6,242 nucleotides of DNA, taken from positions 1-6,242 of the forward strand of contig QJYE01000407.1 of assembly GCA_003235785.1 (NCBI GenBank). Direction: 5' to 3'. The stretch is from Nitrospirota bacterium. GTDB lineage: Bacteria > Nitrospirota > Nitrospiria > Nitrospirales > UBA8639. Made by a program: the position numbers and the translations under genes. Each line of letters begins with the position of its first letter. Position 1 is the first letter of the stretch. Below are positions 1 to 6,038 of the stretch, piece after piece. The notes beneath the pieces are model-generated. The model ran no database searches and was not told the origin of the DNA. It saw only the letters and a list, made by a program, of their open reading frames with translations.

Positions 1-78
1 ATAACAGGCCATGACTTCGGGGCGACAGAGGGCCACGGCTTGAGCCACCGCTTGGGATCCTTCGATTTGTTGTTTCAC
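1..78 (-). CDS. porA: Pyruvate:ferredoxin oxidoreductase alpha subunit, N-terminal fragment (cut by left edge)
   Basis: Only the first 26 codons lie in the window; the gene continues past the left edge. The visible peptide begins MKQQIEGSQAVAQAV and continues with LCRPEVMACY. This matches the usual opening of POR alpha subunits (an IEG/ISGx-AVAxAV segment, then a C/ARPxVxAAY segment leading into the PITPQT thiamine-domain motif, which would fall just outside). The frame is open upstream as far as the gamma-subunit stop, but it contains no ATG. GTG at 76-78 is chosen because a GAGGA ribosome binding site lies 4 bases before it. The gene starts 27 bases after the gamma stop on the same strand, so the two are almost certainly co-transcribed. 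The alpha subunit carries the first thiamine-diphosphate domain of the enzyme that interconverts pyruvate and acetyl-CoA plus CO2 with ferredoxin. The short fragment limits certainty on which 2-oxoacid is used. Confidence 0.8.
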   Translation of the reverse strand, partial: MKQQIEGSQAVAQAVALCRPEVMACY

Positions 79-82
79 CAGT

Positions 83-87
83 TCCTC
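83..87 (-). promoter_or_regulatory. Ribosome binding site of the alpha-subunit gene
   Basis: GAGGA on the minus strand lies 4 bases before the GTG at 76-78. It decides the start, because the two nearby ATG codons (about 88-90 and 105-107) are in other frames that stop within a few codons. Confidence 0.6.
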
Positions 88-105
88 ATTGTGAATAAAA
101 ACACA

Positions 106-678
106 TTAGCCTTGGACGGATTGAAACGAAATATAATCAAATGTCTCAGAGGCAACCTGAGCGTTCAATTCACCTAATTTCCCTGGAAATTTTTCCTGGA
201 TGGCACACTGCACCGACTCTTTGGTCAGTGCGCCGGTGATGGAGGCAAAACCCGAAACCATGCCGACATTGGCTATTGGCCGCCCTAAGTGTCTTTCGGC
301 TAAATCAGAGGCAGGAAAACTATATAACTCGACGTCCGGATGCTGAAGCATCCAATCTTTCAGACCGAGTTCTTCAACCTTTCTCGTGGAATTCATTAAC
401 ACAATTCCTTGATCAGAAAGACCACTAAAAATATCCATCTGATGTAGTAGCGTCGAGTCAAGAATGAGTAACACATTAGGATGCGACACCGGTTCCCTGC
501 TGCGAATTGGATTGGCGCTTATCCGGCAAAAGGCGGTGACCGGAGCTCCCATTCGCTCGGATCCAAAACTGGGAAACGCTTGAGCCACTCTCCCATCTCG
601 AAACGCAGCCGAGGCTACCAACTCTGCGGCAGTGACCACCCCCTGCCCTCCTCGCCCATGAATTCGCATTTCAATCAT
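106..678 (-). CDS. porC: Pyruvate:ferredoxin oxidoreductase gamma subunit
   Basis: A 190-residue protein, the normal length for a stand-alone POR gamma subunit. It opens with MIEMRIHGRGGQGVVTAA; the GRGGQG loop (residues 8-13) and the FPSFGSERMGAPV segment (35-47) are hallmarks of the gamma family. The latter is of the pyruvate/isovalerate type rather than the SYGPEMRGG type of 2-oxoglutarate enzymes. The ANVGMVSGFASITG segment (about 136-149) is also typical. The enzyme is cytoplasmic. It oxidatively decarboxylates pyruvate to acetyl-CoA with ferredoxin as acceptor, or runs in reverse to fix CO2 in the reductive TCA cycle. ATG at 676-678 is preferred because family members usually begin MIE(I/M)R; a TTG at 682-684 would add two residues. 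An AGGA at 689-692 lies 10 bases from the ATG and 4 from the TTG. The alpha subunit follows after 27 bases. Beta, delta or ferredoxin subunits are not visible and may lie further left. No same-strand gene precedes it, so it is probably first in the operon. Confidence 0.92.
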   Translation of the reverse strand: MIEMRIHGRGGQGVVTAAELVASAAFRDGRVAQAFPSFGSERMGAPVTAFCRISANPIRSREPVSHPNVLLILDSTLLHQMDIFSGLSDQGIVLMNSTRKVEELGLKDWMLQHPDVELYSFPASDLAERHLGRPIANVGMVSGFASITGALTKESVQCAIQEKFPGKLGELNAQVASETFDYISFQSVQG

Positions 679-1062
679 CGCCAATAATTCCTGCCGTTTT
701 GAGGCCTACCTCGCGCAAGGTTCTGCCATAGACATTTGATAAGTGGCAAGAGATATGCCTTTTCTCTCAAAATCAATAATACACAAAGAAAATTGAGGAA
801 ATCTTGCAAATGAGTGGGGGTTCAAGAAAAAAAGGCTGGATGGTGGGGAGATTCGCCACAGTCACATGACGCAGAGATGTCGCTGAATGCCACAAGCCAT
901 ATTCTTATATCTCCTTCAAGAATAGTCAGGGAATCGCCTATGAAAATTTTCTCTAGTTTTTTTTTGAAGAAGAGTGATGGGGACTAGAAATAGGGTTCAG
1001 GAATTCCTTAGAATTCATAGTTGCCTGGAAAAGATTTTCCTCGACTTACCAAAGGATTGATT
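679..1062. other. Divergent intergenic region between the POR genes and the copper-protein gene
   Basis: This 384-base stretch has no convincing gene and must hold the promoters for both flanking units. I could not assign either promoter: hexamers are present but none is well spaced. Visible items are a GTCACATGAC dyad at 861-870, a GAAAATTTTC palindrome at 942-951 followed by a run of nine T at 957-965, and two GAATTC copies at 1001-1006 and 1011-1016. A 19-codon plus-strand frame at 810-869 has a weak GAGGA upstream and is not called. Confidence 0.6.
1052..1056 (+). promoter_or_regulatory. Ribosome binding site of the copper-protein gene
   Basis: AAGGA lies 6 bases before ATG 1063-1065. 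It favours that start over the in-frame TTG at 1021, which would put 14 polar residues before the signal peptide. Confidence 0.7.
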
Positions 1063-2034
1063 ATGAAATTCGCGTTTGGCTTTCTTCTTACCATCGGATT
1101 TTCCATTGTTCTTACTTCACCGACCTTGTCCTATCAAGAAATTACCGTTTCAAACGGAGGCACCATAACCGGGAAAGTGACCTTAGAGGGGAAAGAACCC
1201 CCGGCATTGGCGTACAGTCTCATTACCAATCCCGATACGGATTTTTGCGGGCGTATTTCGACAGGAACAGGATGGCGCCTGGTTGATGAATTCCAAGTAG
1301 CGCCGGATGGAGGGCTGCAAAATACCGTGGTCTTTCTAGAGGGAATTTCTCAAGGCAAACCTTTTCCCCAAGAAAGTCCAGTCAAAGTGACGGTGGAAGA
1401 TTGCCTCTTCACTCCCTGGGTCTCCGTTGTGAAAAATCAACAACCACTCCATATCGTCAATATGGATCCCATTATTCATGATGTACAAATTTATGAAACA
1501 GCCCCGTTTGGCTCAAAAGTGATGCTTCATCGGCCACTCCGGCTCAACCCGTTCCATCCCAAGAACCGAATCAAGGATCATCAACACAACCCTGGTGAAG
1601 CGATGCTCGACACAGTTCAGTTCTCCAAGGGACGTAGAATTTTATATTTAGAATGCGGCTTTCACACATACATGCAAAGCTGGGGAGTTGGAGTAGATAA
1701 CCCGTACTACGCCATTACCGATGCGGAAGGGAATTTCAGCATTCCCGATGTCCCGGAAGGAGTCTACACTCTGGTAGCCTGGCACCCGGGGATGGGAGGA
1801 TTTTTAAATATGAAATTGGTGGTTTTGGCCAACGAAACAGTCAAAACCAAGCTAGAGTTTCAGAATCCGATAGACCGGCGCATGGCCCATAATACGATGT
1901 TTCCCAATTATCGATTTGGCACTGCGGTCCTGGAAAAAGAAGGAGCCGTCTATGATGTCCAAGCGACTCATGAAACCCAAGACATTCAAAGCGACCAGCA
2001 TGGAGAGACTCCCAGTATGCATTCAAGCCATTGA
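1063..2034 (+). CDS. Exported cupredoxin-like protein with carboxypeptidase-regulatory-like domain
   Basis: A 323-residue precursor. Residues 1-23 form a signal peptide (MKF, a hydrophobic core, then a polar region near TSPTLSYQ), so the protein is probably periplasmic. Residues about 28-210 resemble a cupredoxin fold. NMDPIIHDVQ (133-142) offers His139, and LECGFHTYM (196-204) offers Cys198, His201 and Met204, a complete His-Cys-His-Met set for a type 1 copper site. The C-x2-H-x2-M spacing is that of amicyanin. A carboxypeptidase-regulatory-like beta-sandwich follows: YYAITDAEGNFSI and the VPEGVYTLVAWHPG segment (about 215-243). Such two-domain proteins are often labelled 'methylamine utilization protein', but no methylamine gene is nearby. 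Cys62 and Cys114 could form a disulfide. The C-terminal tail is rich in His. Copper binding, and electron transfer or copper handling, are inferred from motifs. The gene is flanked by opposite-strand genes and ends at its own terminator, so it is transcribed alone. Confidence 0.82.
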   Translation: MKFAFGFLLTIGFSIVLTSPTLSYQEITVSNGGTITGKVTLEGKEPPALAYSLITNPDTDFCGRISTGTGWRLVDEFQVAPDGGLQNTVVFLEGISQGKPFPQESPVKVTVEDCLFTPWVSVVKNQQPLHIVNMDPIIHDVQIYETAPFGSKVMLHRPLRLNPFHPKNRIKDHQHNPGEAMLDTVQFSKGRRILYLECGFHTYMQSWGVGVDNPYYAITDAEGNFSIPDVPEGVYTLVAWHPGMGGFLNMKLVVLANETVKTKLEFQNPIDRRMAHNTMFPNYRFGTAVLEKEGAVYDVQATHETQDIQSDQHGETPSMHSSH

Positions 2035-2351
2035 TGCTTCACATCCAATGAACGGTCTAGCCGGTTGTAAGGAATGAGTCGGTCATACTCCCCTATCCTG
2101 TGTTCTCAACGTTTCCCTTTGTTTCAGTCAATCTGACTCGTGGGGCCTGACTGAATAAGTCAGGCCCGCTTTTCTCTACTCACCCCCAGCTCAAAAGTCT
2201 TCTCGCCCCTTCCCTCTTTTTGAGACGGTCGACCACGCAATTCATTGGAAAGGACAGACACAAGACATAAAGAACCGGAGCAACATCGGCAAACTGGTGA
2301 AAACCAATTCCATCAGAGTATCCACTAAGCAAGGTTTCTGGGATTGGATGT
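2035..2351. other. Convergent intergenic region between the copper-protein gene and ftsH
   Basis: About 317 bases between two convergent stop codons. It holds the plus-strand intrinsic terminator at 2143-2173 and a small AGTCA-ATC-TGACT dyad at 2126-2138. I see no open frame with a ribosome binding site, and no GC-rich hairpin with a T-tract that would terminate ftsH on the minus strand. Confidence 0.6.
2143..2173 (+). terminator. Intrinsic terminator of the copper-protein gene
   Basis: A perfect 10-bp GC-rich stem: GGGCCTGACT (2143-2152), loop GAATA, then AGTCAGGCCC (2158-2167), followed by GCTTTTC. It lies 108 bases after the stop codon. The opposite strand has no T-tract after the stem, so it should act mainly on the plus strand. 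Confidence 0.85.
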
Positions 2352-4172
2352 TTATTGAAGCACGGACTCTTCTTCCTTAGGGGGCAGAAGAGCTTTCAAT
2401 TCTTCGCCAGTCATCACTTCCGCCGTGAGTAATTTCTTGGCGCCAGACAGTAACACCGGGTGCAACGCCGCTAGCAATGTTCGAACGCGCTGTCCTTGCT
2501 CATCGATCAACCGACGAACTTCTGAATCAATCTCTTGAGCTGTTTGCTCTGAATACGTTCCAGCTGAGTATGTGTCAGCCGTCGGCAAAAAGGCGGGTTT
2601 GGCTGATTGATCCAAAGCAACCGTGCCTAGCAGTTCACTCATGCCATAATCTTTGACCATTCGCTTCGCAATACTCGTGGCCTTTTGCAAGTCATCTGCC
2701 GCTCCCGTCGACGCTTCCCCAAATACCAGCTCTTCCGCCGCACGCCCTCCTAAGAGTACCGCAATGCGATTTTGCAATTCTGTGCGCGTGTATAAATAGC
2801 GATCTTCTTCCGGTAACTGAAGGGTGTACCCCAGTGCAGCCACGCCACGAGGAATGATGGAAATCTTATGGATTGGATCCGAGCCTGGCAAGGAGAGGGC
2901 AATCAAGGCATGTCCCACTTCATGATGGGCCACTCGCCGGCGTTCATCATGGCTTAAGACCCGGTTCTTCCGCTCCAGCCCTGCAATAACCCGTTCAACC
3001 GCTTCTTGGAAATCCTCCTGTTGTACAGTCTCTCGCCCACGACGAATGGCCAGCAACGCCGCTTCATTGACCACATTGGCCAGATCCGCCCCGACCATGC
3101 CAGGTGTCATGGCGGCAATACTTTCTAATTCCACGCCAGGAGCCAGCTTGATGGCTTTCGCATGAATGGCCAAAATCGCCGCTCGGCCTTTTCGATCAGG
3201 GCGGTCGACCAAAATTTGCCGATCAAACCGACCGGCGCGGAGCAAGGCTTGATCTAAGGTTTCCGGCCGATTCGTCGCTGCTAAAAGAATGACACCGACG
3301 CGAGGATCAAACCCATCCATTTCAACCAACAGCTGATTCAGGGTTTGCTCACGCTCCTCATGTGCCATCGGACCAGAGCCCCTCGCTTTCCCGATCGCAT
3401 CCAGCTCATCAATGAAAATGATACATGGCGCCTTCGCTTGCGCTTGCTCAAATAGATCCCGGACCCTGGCTGCGCCCACTCCAACAAACATCTCAACGAA
3501 TTCTGATCCGCTGATTGAAAAAAACGGCACTTCGGCTTCTCCGGCAATGGCCCGTGCGAGCAAGGTTTTTCCTGTGCCAGGAGGCCCGACAAGCAGGACG
3601 CCCTTCGGAATTTTCCCACCAATTCGCGTATATTTTTCCGGCGACCGTAAAAATTCCACCACTTCCAGGAGTTCTTCCGTGGCTTCATCAACCCCCGCCA
3701 CATCTTTCATTCGTGTGGGAATGTCCTTTTCCATATAGACCTTGGCTTTGGATTTACCAATACGCATAAATCCACCGCCAGCACCTTGCCCAAGTTTTCG
3801 CAATAACCAAAACCAAATTCCGGCGAAGACTAAAATCGGCACTACCCACGATGCCACATCTTTCCACAGGGTGCTGATCACCACGCCGGCGAATTCCACA
3901 TGCTGCTCCTCAAGCAACCGCACTAAATCCGGATCGTCGACCCGCACCGCTTGAAACCCCAGAGACTTTTCCTTTTCCTCTTTTAATTTCCCATAAATCA
4001 TCGTCTCCGTAATGGAGACTTCCGCTACCTTCCCGTCTTGCACCCATCCCTTAAATTGGCTATAGGGCACTTCATCCATATGTTGCGACGCCACATAGAC
4101 TTCCTGAAGAATGATGAGCGCCCAAAAGGCCAGAATGAAATACCACAAAGAAACTCGCTGTTTTTTCTCCAT
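2352..4172 (-). CDS. ftsH: ATP-dependent zinc metalloprotease FtsH (compact form)
   Basis: A 606-residue membrane AAA+ protease that degrades damaged or regulatory membrane and cytosolic proteins as a hexamer. Two membrane segments (about 9-28 and 107-126) flank a short periplasmic domain. The AAA module has Walker A GPPGTGKT (196-203), the FVG pore loop (about 229-231), Walker B IIFIDELD (251-258), and the second region of homology with [20 protein letters not shown] (about 299-318), including both arginine fingers. The protease site is HEVGH (417-421), with the third zinc ligand likely Asp494 in STGAADDL. All catalytic residues are present. Two mild oddities are Ala instead of Pro in LLR-A-GRFDR and a short tail after the protease domain. 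ATG at 4170-4172 is chosen over the upstream GTG at 4206-4208 because GGGAG sits 7 bases before it. It is divergent from rmuC. It may be a second FtsH paralogue rather than the only copy. Confidence 0.96.
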   Translation of the reverse strand: MEKKQRVSLWYFILAFWALIILQEVYVASQHMDEVPYSQFKGWVQDGKVAEVSITETMIYGKLKEEKEKSLGFQAVRVDDPDLVRLLEEQHVEFAGVVISTLWKDVASWVVPILVFAGIWFWLLRKLGQGAGGGFMRIGKSKAKVYMEKDIPTRMKDVAGVDEATEELLEVVEFLRSPEKYTRIGGKIPKGVLLVGPPGTGKTLLARAIAGEAEVPFFSISGSEFVEMFVGVGAARVRDLFEQAQAKAPCIIFIDELDAIGKARGSGPMAHEEREQTLNQLLVEMDGFDPRVGVILLAATNRPETLDQALLRAGRFDRQILVDRPDRKGRAAILAIHAKAIKLAPGVELESIAAMTPGMVGADLANVVNEAALLAIRRGRETVQQEDFQEAVERVIAGLERKNRVLSHDERRRVAHHEVGHALIALSLPGSDPIHKISIIPRGVAALGYTLQLPEEDRYLYTRTELQNRIAVLLGGRAAEELVFGEASTGAADDLQKATSIAKRMVKDYGMSELLGTVALDQSAKPAFLPTADTYSAGTYSEQTAQEIDSEVRRLIDEQGQRVRTLLAALHPVLLSGAKKLLTAEVMTGEELKALLPPKEEESVLQ

Positions 4173-4179
4173 ATCGATT

Positions 4180-4184
4180 CTCCC
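4180..4184 (-). promoter_or_regulatory. Ribosome binding site of ftsH
   Basis: GGGAG on the minus strand, 7 bases before ATG 4170-4172. It supports the shorter FtsH start, which puts the first membrane segment close to the N-terminus as usual. Confidence 0.65.
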
Positions 4185-4223
4185 TGTTGGTCTAAACCCC
4201 TGCGCCACACTCCCACTTTCATC

Positions 4224-4252
4224 ACTCTACCCAAGAATACGGCCTTCGTCTA
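4224..4252 (-). promoter_or_regulatory. Possible sigma70-type promoter for ftsH
   Basis: On the minus strand, TAGACG (4247-4252) and TAGAGT (4224-4229) are separated by 17 bases. Each matches 4 of 6 consensus positions. This would give a leader of about 45 bases before the ftsH ATG. The match is weak and no heat-shock promoter or CIRCE element was seen. Confidence 0.25.
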
Positions 4253-4414
4253 TTCGCACTTCCTTCAAACGCTTTCCAGAAAGGGGTTTTCATGGACCAT
4301 CTCACTTCTCCATTTCTGGTGGACTCAAAAACTGGCCTTGAACTATGGGGCGGAATTTTGCCAGGCTAGAGTATCTTCGGACCCGCGACTTGGGGTACAA
4401 AGTTCTTGACACCC

Positions 4415-5836
4415 ATGAATATCTTGCAACACCCACAAGCCATATGGTGGTTTCTTGCCTGCACCATGCTCAGTGGTGGATTCGCCTGGGCACTGAGTGC
4501 ACTTTGGTATCGAAGCCGTCGGCTGGAAGCGCTTCGGACGATGGAAACCCAGCTTGCTGCAAGGACCAGTCATGCCGAAGATCTTCAAGCTCAGCTAACC
4601 GCCCTGCATGCTGAATACGGCCGTTTTCGGCAGGAATTTCGACTGATGGAAGTGGCGAAAGTATCGGCGGAAGTCAAATTAACGGACTCCCAACACCATA
4701 TCGAATCCCAACGAGCCATGTTGAATGAAGCCAAACTCACCCTCTCCGATACCTTTCGCTCCTTAGCCTCTGAGGCCTTAGCCGGAAATAATGAAGGGTT
4801 TCTGACCTTAGCTGAAGAAAAATTCAAAGCCCTCAAAGACGAAACTGCCAATGAAATTTATCACCGCCAAACTTCCCTGGAAGCCTTAATGAACCCGCTC
4901 ACCGAATCCCTCCGGACCTATCAACAAGAAACCAAAGCGCTAGAAGATAAACGATTGCGTGAGTTCAGCTCGGTGAGCGAACAGTTGAAATATTTGGCAA
5001 CCGCGCAATCGACCCTTCAGGCCGAAACATCCAAGCTCGTGAATGCCTTACGCTCCCCTCACGTGCGAGGCCGATGGGGTGAAATTGCCCTACGCAAAAC
5101 CGCAGAACTCGCTGGGATGTCAGCCTACTGCGACTTCCATGAACAGGAAAGTGTTTCCACAGAAACAGGTCGACAGCGTCCGGATATGATGGTCAAGCTC
5201 CCCGCCGGACGAGACGTGGTCGTTGACTCGAAAGTGCCACTCAACGCCTTTCTCGACAGCTTGGAAGCCACAACTGATGAATCCCGTGAAATGGCATTGA
5301 AGCGCCATGCCGGACAAGTCAAAACCCATATTCGCCAACTCGCCTCAAAAGAATATTGGGATCAATTTCCTGCGGCACCCGAGTTTGTGGTCTTATTCAT
5401 TCCCAATGATTCGTTTTTGGCCGCCGCCGCCGAGCAAGATCCATCACTGATTGAGTCGGCCCTAACGCAAAAAGTCGTCATTGCGACCCCTACCACTTTC
5501 ATTGCCTTGTTAAGGGCAATTGCCTATGGATGGCGGCAAGAACAGGTGGCGGAAGGGGCGCAACGCATTAGTGTTTTGGGGCAAGAATTGGCGGAACGAA
5601 TGGGCACAATGGTTGAGCACTTCTCGAAAGTCGGTCATGCTTTAGGCCGTACGGTTGAATCATACAACGCCACGGTCGCGTCATTAGAAAACCGTGTTTT
5701 GCCATCTGCACGAAAATTCAAACAACTCGGGGTGAATCCACGAAAAGACCTGCCAGACCTGCACTCTGTGGAACACAACCCACGGCTGCCGTCTGACACT
5801 GCAATCTCACTTGAGGATCTTCCTTCTTCGCCCTGA
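4415..5836 (+). CDS. rmuC: RmuC family DNA recombination protein
   Basis: A 473-residue protein, close to the E. coli RmuC length. An N-terminal membrane anchor (about 10-32, IWWFLACTMLSGGFAWAL) is followed by a long Glu/Gln/Arg-rich coiled-coil region (about 35-205) and then the conserved RmuC domain. Diagnostic segments are LRSPHVRGRWGEIALRK (213-229), RPDMMVKLPAGRDVVVDSK (255-273), FVVLFIPNDSFLAAA (324-338) and VIATPTTFIALLRAIAYGW (355-373). The Glu224, Asp257, Asp271 and Lys273 arrangement fits the predicted PD-(D/E)xK nuclease-like core. RmuC is known to limit recombination between short inverted repeats and has been implicated in defence-like roles; its exact reaction is not settled. 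The start is uncertain: ATG 4415 has no clear ribosome binding site, and TTG 4406 would add three residues with only a weak GGGG 9 bases before it. The proline-rich C-terminal tail (about 440-473) looks unstructured and variable. Confidence 0.95.
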   Translation: MNILQHPQAIWWFLACTMLSGGFAWALSALWYRSRRLEALRTMETQLAARTSHAEDLQAQLTALHAEYGRFRQEFRLMEVAKVSAEVKLTDSQHHIESQRAMLNEAKLTLSDTFRSLASEALAGNNEGFLTLAEEKFKALKDETANEIYHRQTSLEALMNPLTESLRTYQQETKALEDKRLREFSSVSEQLKYLATAQSTLQAETSKLVNALRSPHVRGRWGEIALRKTAELAGMSAYCDFHEQESVSTETGRQRPDMMVKLPAGRDVVVDSKVPLNAFLDSLEATTDESREMALKRHAGQVKTHIRQLASKEYWDQFPAAPEFVVLFIPNDSFLAAAAEQDPSLIESALTQKVVIATPTTFIALLRAIAYGWRQEQVAEGAQRISVLGQELAERMGTMVEHFSKVGHALGRTVESYNATVASLENRVLPSARKFKQLGVNPRKDLPDLHSVEHNPRLPSDTAISLEDLPSSP

Positions 5837-5915
5837 AATTCTCCAGGTGATGAAACATGGCTAATATTTCCTCACAAGTGGCTTCTGAAATACGATTCAT
5901 TCCTGCTATTGTGTA

Positions 5916-5998
5916 TTGTCAGAGAGGCGACCGTCTTGACTATTCAAATTATTGCACTATTTTTGACGAAGGTGCCTCTCGGTATGACAACTTTTTTT
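5916..5998 (+). repeat. Long imperfect inverted repeat followed by T7 (terminator-like or regulatory)
   Basis: The left arm, TTGTCAGAGAGGCGACC (5916-5932), can pair with the right arm, GGTGCCTCTC then GGTA then TGACAA (5971-5990). That gives 16 paired bases with a one-base bulge (G5929) and a four-base bulge (5981-5984). CGTC (5932-5935) and GACG (5965-5968) offer an alternative inner extension. The 3' arm is followed by C and seven T. As RNA this could be a long-loop intrinsic terminator for rmuC, 80 bases after its stop. As DNA, the arms bracket a promoter. A small MITE-like remnant is also possible. Confidence 0.5.
5936..5963 (+). promoter_or_regulatory. Sigma70-like promoter for the right-edge gene
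   Basis: TTGACT (5936-5941) and TATTTT (5958-5963) are separated by 16 AT-rich bases. Initiation would fall near 5970, giving a leader of about 70 bases before ATG 6039. It lies in the loop of the inverted repeat, so a protein binding the arms could control it. Confidence 0.45.
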
Positions 5999-6023
5999 GA
6001 ATGGTCACGCCGATACTTCGAAA

Positions 6024-6029
6024 AGGAGG
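6024..6029 (+). promoter_or_regulatory. Strong ribosome binding site of the right-edge gene
   Basis: A full AGGAGG, 9 bases before ATG 6039-6041. It is the best ribosome binding site in the window and decides the frame in this region. Confidence 0.75.
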
Positions 6030-6038
6030 AGCCCCTGT

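Larger units (their letters stand above)
5837..6038. other. Intergenic region between rmuC and the right-edge gene
   Basis: About 202 bases that hold a long imperfect inverted repeat (5916-5990), a sigma70-like promoter inside its loop, a T7 tract at 5992-5998, and the ribosome binding site of the next gene. An open frame across this region (5909-6196) lacks a ribosome binding site and is out of frame with the better-supported gene starting at 6039. Confidence 0.55.

Noticed and set aside
810..869. A 19-codon plus-strand frame with GAGGA upstream
   Set aside because: It is too short and basic with no recognisable features; the ribosome binding site spacing is about 10 bases or more. It could be chance.
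957..965. T9 run as a possible terminator
   Set aside because: No GC-rich stem precedes it, only the AT-rich GAAAATTTTC palindrome, and no plus-strand gene lies upstream that would need termination.
1021..1062. TTG at 1021 as the start of the copper protein
   Set aside because: It would place 14 extra residues before a normal signal peptide, whereas ATG 1063 has AAGGA at ideal spacing.
4337..4350. CTTGAA and a CCCCAT-like element suggesting a heat-shock promoter for ftsH
   Set aside because: The CTTGAA is on the plus strand and the CCCCAT on the minus strand, so they cannot form one promoter.
4038..4409. A 123-codon plus-strand frame across the ftsH start and the divergent promoter region
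   Set aside because: It overlaps the conserved FtsH N-terminus on the other strand, and its peptide shows no domain or export signal.
5718..5900. A 60-codon minus-strand frame antisense to the end of rmuC
   Set aside because: More than half of it lies inside the rmuC coding sequence, it has no convincing ribosome binding site, and its C-terminal part is low in protein-like features.
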